64,000 bases of DNA from Flavipsychrobacter sp. GTDB taxonomy: Bacteria > Bacteroidota > Bacteroidia > Chitinophagales > Chitinophagaceae. Where the stretch lies: the NCBI GenBank assembly GCA_024508935.1, contig JANINW010000037.1, positions 1 through 64,000 of the forward strand, written 5' to 3'. A program made the translations under genes and the position numbers. This document shows, one piece after another, positions 46,596 to 56,799 of the stretch (positions are counted from its first letter, which is position 1; each line of letters starts with the position of its first letter). The notes beneath the pieces are model-generated. The model was not told where the DNA came from, ran no database searches, and saw only the letters and a list, made by a program, of their open reading frames with translations.

Positions 46596-49157
46596 TTAAC
46601 CAAGGCTGCTCAAAAATTGTTCCAGGTCGGCTTCCGTATGGTACAGCACATCTCTTGGTTTGCTGCCCATTGCCGGGCCAACTATGCCTGCCGCTTCCAG
46701 TTGGTCCATGATACGCCCTGCGCGGTTATAACCAAGGTTATAGCGCCTTTGCAGCATAGATGTAGAGCCGGACTGTGTTTGCACCACGGTGCGTGCACAG
46801 TCTTCAAACAGTTTATCGCGGTTCACCAGGTCTACCACCTTATCGTTATCTGCCTCTTCGCCTTCATATTCAGGCAGTTCGAATGCAGAAGGATAGCCGC
46901 GTTGTTTGCCAATAAAATTAACAATACTTTCTACTTCAGGCGTATCTACAAAAGCGCATTGCAGGCGCAATAGTTCGCTGCCGTGAGAGACCAGCATATC
47001 GCCGCGTCCTATAAGCTGTTCGGCACCGCCGGCATCCAATATGGTGCGTGAGTCTACCTTGGCCGATACTTTAAAGGCGATACGGCCCGGGAAGTTGGCC
47101 TTGATGGTGCCGGTTATCACATTCACCGAAGGGCGCTGTGTAGCAATGATAAGGTGTATGCCGATAGCACGCGCCAATTGTGCCAGGCGGGCAATAGGCA
47201 TTTCTACTTCTTTACCTGCGGTCATTATCAGGTCGGCAAACTCATCTATCACCAGCACTATGAAAGGCAGGTATTTATGCCCGCGTTCAGGGTTAAGGCG
47301 GCGGTTGATAAATTTCTCGTTGTATTCTTTGATATTCCTTGCGCCGGCCTCTTTCAGCAATTCATAGCGGTTATCCATTTCAATACACAGGGCATTGAGG
47401 GTGTAGATAACCTTCTTGGTATCGGTGATGATAGCTTCTTCCTCATTGGGCAGCTTGGCCAGGAAATGTTTTTCGATAGTGCGGTAAATAGACAGTTCCA
47501 CTTTCTTTGGATCTATCATTACAAACTTCAGCTGCGAAGGGTGCTTTTTGTAAAGCAGCGAAACCAGTATGGCATTGATACCTACCGATTTACCCTGGCC
47601 TGTAGCACCTGCCATCAGCAAGTGGGGCATAGTGGCCAGGTCTACTATATAGTTTTCGTTATCTATTTTTTTGCCCAGCGCTATAGGCAGGCTCATTTTT
47701 GAATTAGCGAATTTTTCACTGGCCAGCAGTGCGCGCATAGACACTATTTGCTTATTAGCATTAGGTACTTCAATACCTATGGTACCACGCCCGGGTATCG
47801 GTGCTATGATACGTATGCCCAGTGCTGCAAGGTTTAGCGCTATATCATCTTCCAGGTTGCGTATCTTGGATATGCGCACACCCTCTGCAGGAACAATTTC
47901 ATAAAGTGTAACCGTGGGGCCTACGGTAGCACTGATGCGTTGTATCTCTATACCAAAGCTTTTCAGCGTCTGGATGATCTGGTTCTTGTTCTTTTCCAGT
48001 TCTTCTTTATCCAGTGTTATTGTTTCCTGGCTGCGATCTTCCAGCAAGTCCAGGGTAGGGAATTTATAATCCGGCAGGTCCAGCTCCGGTGCATACGCTT
48101 CGTTGTCCTGTATGCTGATGTGGGCACCGTGTTTGATCACTACCGGTTCATCTTCCTGCTTTATTACTTCAAAAGAGAGTTCTACTTCGCCGGGTGTTGT
48201 TTCTTCCTCTTCTTCAATTTCTTCTTCTTCATACACATCTTCTTCCGCCTCTTCCTCTTCCGGTTCTTCCTCAATTTCTTCTTCTTCGGTTTCGTTTAGT
48301 GTATTGGCGTTATTACCCGAATTCTTTTCTACTAATTGCATTTTCCAGTCCTGGGCTTCTGCTTCTTCTTTGGCAAGTTGTAGTTCGTATAATTCTTTAT
48401 CGGTGAGGTCTTGCTCGTCGTCCCCGGTCTCTGCGGTTGCAACTGGTGAGGCGGGTTTGGTCTCTTCCTGCACTACGGTTTCTGCATCGGGCGCAACAAC
48501 AGGGGTGGGCGCCAGGTTAGATACTACTGTTTGTGCAGTACGTTTTGCATGGCGCAGCAGTGGCCTGATGTCGAGTGCCAGCACTACAAATAAGAAAAAG
48601 CAAACCAGAGATACCAATATGAGGCCGGTGCCGGCAGTGCCCACAAAGCCGTTGGTATAGGCTATGGCCTCGTTGCCCCATGCACCACCATATGGAAAGC
48701 TGGCCGTTGGCATCAGGTAAGCCATAATAGGGGCTACCAGCAACAGCAGCATAGAAAGCCAGCGCAGGTAGCGCATGATAACGGCCATTCTTTTGCCATA
48801 TAACAGGTTCAGTCCTATTACACCTATCCATAGCCCGATGAGTATAGATGCTATGCCTACACCTTCGTACACCAGCAGGTGGCCTATGGCTGCACCCAAG
48901 CGGCCGCCAATATTCACCACCGGACTTTTGTCATGAAACAGGAAATCAGCGGTGCTGCCTGCTGCAAACAATTTGTCCTGGTCGGTTTGCCAGGTGAAGA
49001 AATAGCTGCTGATGGAAGCACAGACAAGTACTCCCAAAAACAGGAAAAAAATACCCAAACCCAGTCTTACCTGGCGTTTTCTGTCTGTCTGCACGGTATC
49101 GTCGGCAGTAATTTTGGGCGGAGCAGCCGGTTTAGTCTTTTTCTTTGAAGTGGCCAT
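46596..49157 (-). CDS. ftsK: DNA translocase FtsK/SpoIIIE
   Basis: 853 aa; 4-TM N-terminus, acidic linker, MPHLLMAGATGQGKSVGINAI, gamma winged helix LQRRYNLGYNRAGRIMDQLEAAGIVGP. Confidence 0.97.
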   Translation of the reverse strand: MATSKKKTKPAAPPKITADDTVQTDRKRQVRLGLGIFFLFLGVLVCASISSYFFTWQTDQDKLFAAGSTADFLFHDKSPVVNIGGRLGAAIGHLLVYEGVGIASILIGLWIGVIGLNLLYGKRMAVIMRYLRWLSMLLLLVAPIMAYLMPTASFPYGGAWGNEAIAYTNGFVGTAGTGLILVSLVCFFLFVVLALDIRPLLRHAKRTAQTVVSNLAPTPVVAPDAETVVQEETKPASPVATAETGDDEQDLTDKELYELQLAKEEAEAQDWKMQLVEKNSGNNANTLNETEEEEIEEEPEEEEAEEDVYEEEEIEEEEETTPGEVELSFEVIKQEDEPVVIKHGAHISIQDNEAYAPELDLPDYKFPTLDLLEDRSQETITLDKEELEKNKNQIIQTLKSFGIEIQRISATVGPTVTLYEIVPAEGVRISKIRNLEDDIALNLAALGIRIIAPIPGRGTIGIEVPNANKQIVSMRALLASEKFANSKMSLPIALGKKIDNENYIVDLATMPHLLMAGATGQGKSVGINAILVSLLYKKHPSQLKFVMIDPKKVELSIYRTIEKHFLAKLPNEEEAIITDTKKVIYTLNALCIEMDNRYELLKEAGARNIKEYNEKFINRRLNPERGHKYLPFIVLVIDEFADLIMTAGKEVEMPIARLAQLARAIGIHLIIATQRPSVNVITGTIKANFPGRIAFKVSAKVDSRTILDAGGAEQLIGRGDMLVSHGSELLRLQCAFVDTPEVESIVNFIGKQRGYPSAFELPEYEGEEADNDKVVDLVNRDKLFEDCARTVVQTQSGSTSMLQRRYNLGYNRAGRIMDQLEAAGIVGPAMGSKPRDVLYHTEADLEQFLSSLG

Positions 49158-49182
49158 AGTGGCAAGCGCGGGGGCGAAGTTA

Positions 49183-49190
49183 CAAACTTA
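49183..49190 (-). promoter_or_regulatory. -7 element TAAGTTTG upstream of ftsK
   Basis: CAAACTTA on +, ~26 bp upstream of ftsK ATG; matches TAnnTTTG. Confidence 0.4.
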
Positions 49191-49316
49191 AAAATAGTAG
49201 GCGATTTAAAATAATGGTAGCAGATATTTGCAAAAACACTATTTTTATAAAATCAGAAAAATGGCTTGAATAACAAACCATTTAACCATCTAATACTGTC
49301 TTATATTAAACAACGC

Positions 49317-51728
49317 ATGGAAATGACCCTTGCAAATAAATTTTTTACTCATAAGATGGGCACGATAGGTAAAGCAATTTTTACCGCAGTAATGGCTGTT
49401 TTCAGCTGCCAGGCTGTAAATGCCCAGGTAAACATTGCCCCTAACCAGACAGCACTGGCATTGGCCCAGAAGCTGACCGGCTTTGGTGTTATTATTACTA
49501 ATCCTGTGCTTAAGTGCCCTTCGGGAGCAAATGGTATATTCAGGGTGGTAAAGAGCGACCTGGGTATAGACAGCGGCATATTGCTGACAACAGGTTCTGC
49601 AACGCAAACTAACAGCGGACCTGCTACCTTTATCAGTACCGATAACCTGGCTGCGGGCGATGCTTTCCTTGATTCTTATACCGGCAGCACCACAAAAGAT
49701 GCCTGTGCTTTGGAATTTGACTTCCAGGCGGCAGGCGATACCGTTCGGTTCAATTACGCATTTGCATCAGAAGAATATACCAATTACTCGTGCAGCCAGT
49801 TCAACGATGTGTTCGGCTTCTTCATTTCAGGTCCCGGTATAGCCGGCCAGCGTAACATAGCCCTGGTGCCGGGTACTACCATACCCGTGGCTGTAAATAG
49901 TATTACCAATACTACCATCAATGTTGTTAACCCTCCTACGAATATTGCTACCTATTGCGAAAGCATGGGGGCAGGTTCTCCTTTCGCCATGTATTATGTG
50001 CCTTCGCATACCAACATAGCATACGATGGTTTTACAACAACGCTGACAGCAGAAAGTCCTATATATGCCTGTTCTACCTATCACCTGAAATTGGTGATAG
50101 CCGACGTTTTCGACGGTTCGTTTGATTCAGGTGTATGGCTGGAAGCAGGCAGTTTATCATCTAACCCGCCCAAAATAGCCCCGATAAGCGGTGGCTCCAG
50201 CAGTACTACCCCATATGTTATACGTGGTTGTAAGCCCGGCCAGTTCGTTTTTACCCGTAACCGTAAAAAGCCATTGGCTAAAACAGTAAAATTTGACATT
50301 TTGGGTTCTGCGGTAAATGGTACAGATTATTCGCATATACCGGATTCTGTTATTATCCCTGCATTCGATTCTGTAGCTACAATCACCATCAACGGTATAC
50401 CGGTGGTGCCTGCTACAGGTAAAAAGACCATTAAAATAGTGGTAAAAGAAGTAGACTGTAGTGGTGTTGCAACGGCTGTAGATAGTGCCGAGCTTGAATT
50501 GTGGGATGGATTGAGGGTGTCTATGCAATCGCAGGACACAGCCTTATGCCAGGGGGCAGGAATTATTATACGCGGTACAGGTGAGCCGGACTATACCTAT
50601 GCATGGAGCCCGCTGAAAGGTGTCTCGGGTGCCAACACCCTTACCCCGCTGCTGAAACCGGATACGACTACTACTTACACGTTAGTTACCACTTACGCAA
50701 GTTGCCCGCCTTATATATATAATATAAAGGTAGAGGTGCAGCCTAACCCGAAAGTGACGATAAATTCAGGTAAAGACACTTCTGTATGCCAGTGGTATAA
50801 TGTTCCGCTGAAAGCGGTAGCGCAGCCTGCATGGTTTACACAGTATGCCTATGCCTGGAGCCCTGCCACAGACCTAAACATAACTAATAGGGACAGTGTA
50901 GTATTTACCGCAAATGATAAAGGACAACTTATAGCAACCGTTACTACTCCTATAGGTTGTATAGGGCACGATACCATCAACGTGAATATATACCCCGGCA
51001 ATTTTGGCGAGAAGCCAAACACCCCGATAGGTGTATGCCCGAATGATAGTGTGGATATTACTGTGGGCGGCGGCGTTAAGTACCAATGGGTACCTGATGA
51101 ATTCATTACCAGCGCAACATCGGGCCAGATACAGGCTTTCCCGGTTGCTCCTAAAGACTATATAGTGTACGTGACCGACCAGCATAATTGCTTTGATACA
51201 TTAGATATTCATGTGGATGTATACCCGGGTGCCGTATTGTACCTGGGTGAAGATATCAAGCTGCATCCCGGTGAAAAATACCAGATGTTTGTACAGGGTA
51301 CCTGTACCAGTTTTAACTGGTTCCCGCATGTTGGTTTGAGCTCTGTAAACAGTTTCAACCCGGTAATAGACCCTAAAGTAAATACGCGTTATATAGTTAC
51401 CGGAGCCAGCAAAGACGGCTGTCCTGCGGTAGATACGGTAGATGTGTATATGGTGGAAACCGAACTGGGTATGCCGAATGCTTTTGCCCCATATAGTTCA
51501 AATCATGAATTAAAAATTGTTATGCGGGGCATTGCAACTTTGAAATATTTCCGTATTTTCAACCGTTGGGGACAAAAGGTTTTCGAGACGCAGGATATAA
51601 ACAAAGGGTGGGATGGACGCCTGAACGGTGAAGATCAGCCTACCGGGGTATATGTTTATGTGATAGAAGCAGAAACCGATGCCGGAAAACCATTCCATAA
51701 AGAAGGAAACGTAACATTAATAAGATAA
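49317..51728 (+). CDS. choice-of-anchor L domain protein with gliding-motility-type (type B) C-terminal domain
   Basis: ORF 49266..51728, likely start MEMTLANKFF; SGILLTTGSA...FDFQAAGDTVRFNYAFASEEYTNY; C-terminal YFRIFNRWGQKVFETQDINKGWDGRLNGEDQPTGVYVYVIEA. Confidence 0.9.
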   Translation: MEMTLANKFFTHKMGTIGKAIFTAVMAVFSCQAVNAQVNIAPNQTALALAQKLTGFGVIITNPVLKCPSGANGIFRVVKSDLGIDSGILLTTGSATQTNSGPATFISTDNLAAGDAFLDSYTGSTTKDACALEFDFQAAGDTVRFNYAFASEEYTNYSCSQFNDVFGFFISGPGIAGQRNIALVPGTTIPVAVNSITNTTINVVNPPTNIATYCESMGAGSPFAMYYVPSHTNIAYDGFTTTLTAESPIYACSTYHLKLVIADVFDGSFDSGVWLEAGSLSSNPPKIAPISGGSSSTTPYVIRGCKPGQFVFTRNRKKPLAKTVKFDILGSAVNGTDYSHIPDSVIIPAFDSVATITINGIPVVPATGKKTIKIVVKEVDCSGVATAVDSAELELWDGLRVSMQSQDTALCQGAGIIIRGTGEPDYTYAWSPLKGVSGANTLTPLLKPDTTTTYTLVTTYASCPPYIYNIKVEVQPNPKVTINSGKDTSVCQWYNVPLKAVAQPAWFTQYAYAWSPATDLNITNRDSVVFTANDKGQLIATVTTPIGCIGHDTINVNIYPGNFGEKPNTPIGVCPNDSVDITVGGGVKYQWVPDEFITSATSGQIQAFPVAPKDYIVYVTDQHNCFDTLDIHVDVYPGAVLYLGEDIKLHPGEKYQMFVQGTCTSFNWFPHVGLSSVNSFNPVIDPKVNTRYIVTGASKDGCPAVDTVDVYMVETELGMPNAFAPYSSNHELKIVMRGIATLKYFRIFNRWGQKVFETQDINKGWDGRLNGEDQPTGVYVYVIEAETDAGKPFHKEGNVTLIR

Positions 51729-51752
51729 ACACTCTTTTAAGGATTATATATC

Positions 51753-52799
51753 ATGACGAGGAAAACCAAAATCAGCCGGGCAAGCTTGTTAGCAGCTTTG
51801 GCTCTCACAGCCCAAACTGTGCAGGCACAGGATGTTCACTTTACGCAGTTCAATGCATCTCCGCTGATAGTTAACCCTGCATTTACGGGAAACTTCAGTG
51901 GCCAGTGGCGTGCTTCAGCTATCTACCGCGACCAATGGAGAAGTGTAGTAGGGGCCAGTGCCTTTAAAACCTATGCAGTTTCTTTTGATGCGCCTATCGT
52001 GACCGACCTCACGCTGGACGATTACCTGGCAGGTGGTATACAGCTGTATAACGACCGCGCGGGTGATGGTAACCTGTCAAACCTTTCGGCTTTGGCTTCC
52101 ATAGCTTATCATAAGTTCCTAGGCCGCGATGTAAATAAGGTGATCTCTGTGGGCTTCCAGGGTGGTTACACGCAAAAAAGCATTGACCTGAGCCGTTTAT
52201 ACTTCGGTAATGAGTTTACCAATGGTAGCTTTGAACCGGGTACAGGTGGCGAAGCCTTAAATAATAAAATAAATTATTTCACTATCAACGCAGGTATCGG
52301 CTGGGCGCACAACGTGAGCGACAACTTCAGCTATGCTATCGGTTTGGGTGCTAACAACCTCAACCAGCCACGCGAAACGTTCCAGCGCAAAGCGCATAGT
52401 GATGTAGGCCTGGGTATGCGTTATACGGCACAGGCAGGTGCTATTGCCTATGTAAGTGAAAAATTCAGCCTGCGCCCTGCAGTATTGTATCAGACACAAT
52501 CAACTGCTACAGAACTGGTTGCAGGTAATGAGTTCCACCTGATCGTGGGTAATTCTGAGTTCCGTAACTTCTCTACAGCTGTGTTTTTAGGTGGCTGGTA
52601 CCGCAGCAGCGATGCTATCATGATAACTGCCGGTATGGAGTTTAAAGGGGCAAGAATAGGCCTTAGCTACGATTATAACACATCTGACCTGAAGAATGCA
52701 TCGAACGGTAACGGAGGTTTTGAAATATCATTAACTTATATAGCTCCCGACCCGCTTGAGTTTGCAAGGAAACTCATCTATCCTTGCTCACGCTTCTAA
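51753..52799 (+). CDS. porP/sprF-like: PorP/SprF family type IX secretion system membrane protein
   Basis: 348 aa; AQDVHFTQFNASPLIVNPAFTGNFSGQWRASAIYRDQW signature. Confidence 0.93.
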   Translation: MTRKTKISRASLLAALALTAQTVQAQDVHFTQFNASPLIVNPAFTGNFSGQWRASAIYRDQWRSVVGASAFKTYAVSFDAPIVTDLTLDDYLAGGIQLYNDRAGDGNLSNLSALASIAYHKFLGRDVNKVISVGFQGGYTQKSIDLSRLYFGNEFTNGSFEPGTGGEALNNKINYFTINAGIGWAHNVSDNFSYAIGLGANNLNQPRETFQRKAHSDVGLGMRYTAQAGAIAYVSEKFSLRPAVLYQTQSTATELVAGNEFHLIVGNSEFRNFSTAVFLGGWYRSSDAIMITAGMEFKGARIGLSYDYNTSDLKNASNGNGGFEISLTYIAPDPLEFARKLIYPCSRF

Positions 52800-52816
52800 T
52801 ACTATTTTCATATAAA

Positions 52817-52860
52817 AAGAAAGGGCGAAAAAATTTTTTTTAAAGCCCTTTCTTTTTTTT
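52817..52860 (+). terminator. intrinsic terminator
   Basis: AAGAAAGGGC...GCCCTTTCTTTTTTTT hairpin after the porP-like gene. Confidence 0.8.
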
Positions 52861-52903
52861 AAACCAATTTATACTTTTATACCCATTAACAACGTTCGCG
52901 CAC

Positions 52904-55081
52904 ATGAGAAAAAACTGGCTGCTCCTGATTCTGGCAACGATATTTGTTACTATTCAATTTGACGCTAACGCTCAGCAGCAACAAAAAGAAAAGTACCGTA
53001 ATAAGGCAAACGATCCGATTGCCCAACTTCCGTACTATAAAAAGTTACGCTATGCTGATCAATTGTTTAAAGATGGTAGCTACTTCAATGCGATAGAATA
53101 TTATCAACAATTGAAACAAGAACAGGAGCGTAACCCGTACCTGACTTACCAGCTTGCAGAATGCTACTGGATGTCCCGCGACTATATGCCTGCTGCGCAC
53201 TATTACGGCGAGGTATATTCTATGTCTCCGAAGATGTATCCTGAAGCGATATACAAGCAGGCTATGATGCTTAAAAAATCAGGCCAATATACTGAAGCTA
53301 TTGATCGTTTCAATAAATTCATTGCTGACAACCCTAAAACGATGAAGAAGCTTAAAAAGCAAGCTCAGCGTGAAATAGAAGGTTGTAATGTTGCGATGAA
53401 CTCAATGAAAGATCCGGTTGCAGCTAACGTTATCAATGCAGGTCCTAACGTAAACAGTGCGTATACAGAATCAGCGCCTTATCCTTTGGGAGATACTGCA
53501 TTGTTGTTCTCTACTATGCGCCAGAACAGGCCTGTTGAGATCGACAAAAAGAAACGCGATGAATACATGTCACGTTTCATGGTTTCGCGTAAGCAAGACC
53601 ACGTACAGCAAGTTGACTCTTTCCAATGGCCATTGACTTTCAATGACGGAGATTTCAACAATCCTAAAGTGCACGTTGGTAATGGTTGCTACAGCCCGGG
53701 CGGCGAACGTTTCTACTTCACAAAATGTACTGAAGAAGATTCGATGAAAATAGTTTGCCGTATCTATGTTTCTAAATTCGAAAAAGAAAAATGGGGTGAA
53801 GCCGAACTGCTGGGTGAAGGTATAAATGAAAGCGGTTCTAACACACAGCCATGCGTTGCCAAAGTAGGTAAGAAAGAAATATTGTTCTTCTCTTCAAACC
53901 GTACACTGCAAAGCCGCGGTGGATATGATATCTGGTATTCAGTTATCGATCCGCGTAACAATACTTACCGCCGTCCTCAAAATGCTGGTAAACAAATCAA
54001 CACTGCCTATGACGAGGTTACTCCTTATTACGACAGCCGTGTAAACAAACTGTACTTCTCTTCAGATGGCTGGGTAACATTGGGTGGTTTCGACGTATAC
54101 TCTGCTGACGGTGGTCCGTCTCGTTATACTAACCTGACTAACATGGGCTATCCTATCAACACATCTGCAGACGAACTGTATTTCATTAAAGACCCTGTAG
54201 GTAAACCCGATGCATACCTGGTTTCTAACCGTATCGGTTCTATAGCTTTGAAGAACCCAACTTGTTGCGATGATATCTGGCGCGTACAATTTGAACCTAA
54301 ACTGGTAGTTCTGGGTAAAGTTGTAGACAGGAAAACACAACAACTGATGAACGAAGTAGTTGTGAAAATGACAGACCAGCAAGGAGATATGAAAACATTC
54401 AACTCTGCTGACGGTAATTTCGGTTTCAACATTGCACGCAGCAAAGCTTATGTAATAACTGCTGATAAGCAAGGTTATTCTTCTACCCGTGCTACCGTTA
54501 ATACAATGGATGTAAAACGTACAGATCCGGATGATACAGTTAACGTAACTATCTATGTTGACGAGATCAGGCACCCATTTGCTGTAAGCAACGTATTCTA
54601 CGATTACGATAAAGCTACACTGCGTCCTGAATCAGTTGCTTCTCTGGATTCCGTTGTTACTTTCATGAAAGATAATCCATCGTTAAGTGTGGAGATCTAC
54701 TCTTTCACCGATGGTAAGGGTACTGATAAATACAATAAAGACCTTTCAATGCGCCGCGCCCAGTCTGTAGTTGATTACCTGGTTGGTGCAGGCGTAGAGC
54801 AAAGCAGGCTGGTAGCAAAAGGATTTGGTATGGCTATGCCGGCTGCACCGAACACTGTGAACGGTAAAGACAACCCGGAAGGCCGCCAGCTGAACCGCCG
54901 TACAGAATTCCGTATTGTTACAGATGTTCCTACACGCCGTGTACTGTATAACAGTGCTAAACCGGGCGATATGGATGAACAACAAAACAACCTGAAGCAA
55001 AACGAGAACATGAATGATGACGATAATACACCTGATTCTGAGTCTGACATGGGCAAACCAGGTAGCAGGGTAAATAAATAA
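52904..55081 (+). CDS. OmpA family protein with TPR, PD40 beta-propeller and carboxypeptidase-regulatory-like domains (PorE-like)
   Basis: 725 aa; TPR region, FFSSNRTLQSRGGYDIWYS PD40, LGKVVDRKTQQLMNEVVVKM CRD, C-terminal NVFYDYDKATLRPESVASLD...RRAQSVVDYLVGAGVEQSRL OmpA. Confidence 0.92.
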   Translation: MRKNWLLLILATIFVTIQFDANAQQQQKEKYRNKANDPIAQLPYYKKLRYADQLFKDGSYFNAIEYYQQLKQEQERNPYLTYQLAECYWMSRDYMPAAHYYGEVYSMSPKMYPEAIYKQAMMLKKSGQYTEAIDRFNKFIADNPKTMKKLKKQAQREIEGCNVAMNSMKDPVAANVINAGPNVNSAYTESAPYPLGDTALLFSTMRQNRPVEIDKKKRDEYMSRFMVSRKQDHVQQVDSFQWPLTFNDGDFNNPKVHVGNGCYSPGGERFYFTKCTEEDSMKIVCRIYVSKFEKEKWGEAELLGEGINESGSNTQPCVAKVGKKEILFFSSNRTLQSRGGYDIWYSVIDPRNNTYRRPQNAGKQINTAYDEVTPYYDSRVNKLYFSSDGWVTLGGFDVYSADGGPSRYTNLTNMGYPINTSADELYFIKDPVGKPDAYLVSNRIGSIALKNPTCCDDIWRVQFEPKLVVLGKVVDRKTQQLMNEVVVKMTDQQGDMKTFNSADGNFGFNIARSKAYVITADKQGYSSTRATVNTMDVKRTDPDDTVNVTIYVDEIRHPFAVSNVFYDYDKATLRPESVASLDSVVTFMKDNPSLSVEIYSFTDGKGTDKYNKDLSMRRAQSVVDYLVGAGVEQSRLVAKGFGMAMPAAPNTVNGKDNPEGRQLNRRTEFRIVTDVPTRRVLYNSAKPGDMDEQQNNLKQNENMNDDDNTPDSESDMGKPGSRVNK

Positions 55082-55106
55082 TAAAAGAACATAACAGAGC
55101 AATAAT

Positions 55107-55133
55107 AAGGGCTGTACCTCGTGTACGGCCTTT
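55107..55133 (+). terminator. probable terminator
   Basis: AAGGGCTGTACCTCGTGTACGGCCTTT imperfect hairpin after the PorE-like gene. Confidence 0.55.
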
Positions 55134-55156
55134 ATGCTTTTATAGAGAGTAGATTT

Positions 55157-55972
55157 ATGGATTATATACAATTGCACTGCAGTATTGCAGATGGGGGCAC
55201 TAAAGAGATCATTATAGCATTGCTGGAGCAGGAAGGTTTTGAAGGTTTCGAGGAAACACAAGATGGACTGCTGGCCTATATACCCGAGCCGGAGTTTAAG
55301 AAGAATGATATAGATGAATTATTCGTGCCGTTCGGTATAAACTATACAATTCAGACAATAGCCCCGAGAAACTGGAATGAGGAATGGGAAAAAAACTTTG
55401 ACCCTGTTGTAGTAGAAGGGTTCTGTACAGTGCGGGCCGATTTTCATGAAAAGAATGCTGATACCCCTTATGATATCATCATTACCCCTAAAATGTCATT
55501 TGGTACCGGGCACCATGCCACTACCCGCCTGATGATGCAGCAGATGAAGGATATAGATTTCAAAGGCAAATCTGTATTTGATTTTGGCACCGGTACGGGC
55601 ATATTAGCCATACTAAGCGAAATGCTGGGCGCAGAGGATATTGTTGCTATAGATAATGATGAATGGGCCTATGAGAACAGTAAAGAGAACCTGCAGCGCA
55701 ATAATGCCAGTCATATACAGGTATTGCAGGGTAGTATAACCGATATTGCGGCCAGGCAATTTGACGTGATACTTGCCAATATTAACCGCCATATATTATT
55801 GCAATATATGGGCGATATGTATGCTTTATTGAAGCCCGGTGGCATTATTTTAATGAGTGGCTTGTTCACAGAAGATGTACAGGTAGTAAAGCCGGCAGCT
55901 ATTGAGACGGGTTTTTCCTATGTACAAACCGATGCATTAAATAATTGGGTGGTATTGAAATTTATCAGATAA
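55157..55972 (+). CDS. prmA: ribosomal protein L11 methyltransferase
   Basis: Likely start MDYIQLHCS; NWNEEWEKNFDPVVV, PKMSFGTGHHATTRLMM, VFDFGTGTGILAIL, DVILANINRHILL. Confidence 0.95.
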   Translation: MDYIQLHCSIADGGTKEIIIALLEQEGFEGFEETQDGLLAYIPEPEFKKNDIDELFVPFGINYTIQTIAPRNWNEEWEKNFDPVVVEGFCTVRADFHEKNADTPYDIIITPKMSFGTGHHATTRLMMQQMKDIDFKGKSVFDFGTGTGILAILSEMLGAEDIVAIDNDEWAYENSKENLQRNNASHIQVLQGSITDIAARQFDVILANINRHILLQYMGDMYALLKPGGIILMSGLFTEDVQVVKPAAIETGFSYVQTDALNNWVVLKFIR

Positions 55973-56103
55973 ATTCTTTTTGCAATAGATTGTATTGCAA
56001 TGAGTTGTGAGAGTAATCATAAATTTTATGCACAATGCTATAATTATTAGGATTTGCAAAGGCAACATTATAAATTTGTTAACTTCAACCTGCAGATAAA
56101 ATA

Positions 56104-56745
56104 ATGGGTATAGCAATACTGGTTATCTTAGCTTACTTAGTTGGCTCGGTTCCTACAGCTGTTTGGGTAAGCAAAAGGGTATATGGCATAGATATACGTG
56201 AACATGGAAGTGGTAATGCCGGTGCAACAAATACTTTCAGGATATTAGGTTCTAAAGCCGGTGCGGCAGTCATGGTCATTGACATGCTGAAAGGCTTTAT
56301 GGCAGCCAAGCTGGCGCTGTTTTCCCCTTTCCCGTGGAATAGTGAACAAGTGGTAAACCTACAGGTATTCCTTGGCCTTGCAGCTGTTGTAGGCCATATT
56401 TTCCCCATCTGGGCTGATTTTCGCGGTGGTAAAGGTATTGCCACATTATTTGGAATGATACTGGCTATACAGCCATTGGCTGCGGTAAGTCTGGTAGGTG
56501 TATTTATGGGTATGCTCTACCTTACGCGCTATGTGTCGCTTAGCTCTATCTCTGCCAGCATTGCATTTCCCCTGCTTATCATGTTCATTTTCCGCGAGCC
56601 GGAGATGAGTTACCGCATATTTGCCATTGCTACTGCATGCCTTGTAGTGCTTACACACTATAAAAACATCAACAGGCTGCTAAGTGGTAATGAGAGCAAA
56701 GTGCCCTTCTTCCGGAAGCGCCGCTTACGCCGCGGAGAAGATTAA
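56104..56745 (+). CDS. plsY: glycerol-3-phosphate acyltransferase PlsY
   Basis: 213 aa; YLVGSVPTAVWVSK, REHGSGNAGATNTFRILG, GHIFPIWADFRGGKGIATL. Confidence 0.97.
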   Translation: MGIAILVILAYLVGSVPTAVWVSKRVYGIDIREHGSGNAGATNTFRILGSKAGAAVMVIDMLKGFMAAKLALFSPFPWNSEQVVNLQVFLGLAAVVGHIFPIWADFRGGKGIATLFGMILAIQPLAAVSLVGVFMGMLYLTRYVSLSSISASIAFPLLIMFIFREPEMSYRIFAIATACLVVLTHYKNINRLLSGNESKVPFFRKRRLRRGED

Positions 56746-56799
56746 TTTCTTTTTCCTTTTGATGGTATAATACTTGATGTAGGCATTAAATAAACTTTC

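Noticed and set aside
48103-48660. 185-aa Ser-rich plus-strand ORF
   Set aside because: Complement of the Glu-rich FtsK linker (GAA/GAG read as TTC/TCT); artefact of composition.
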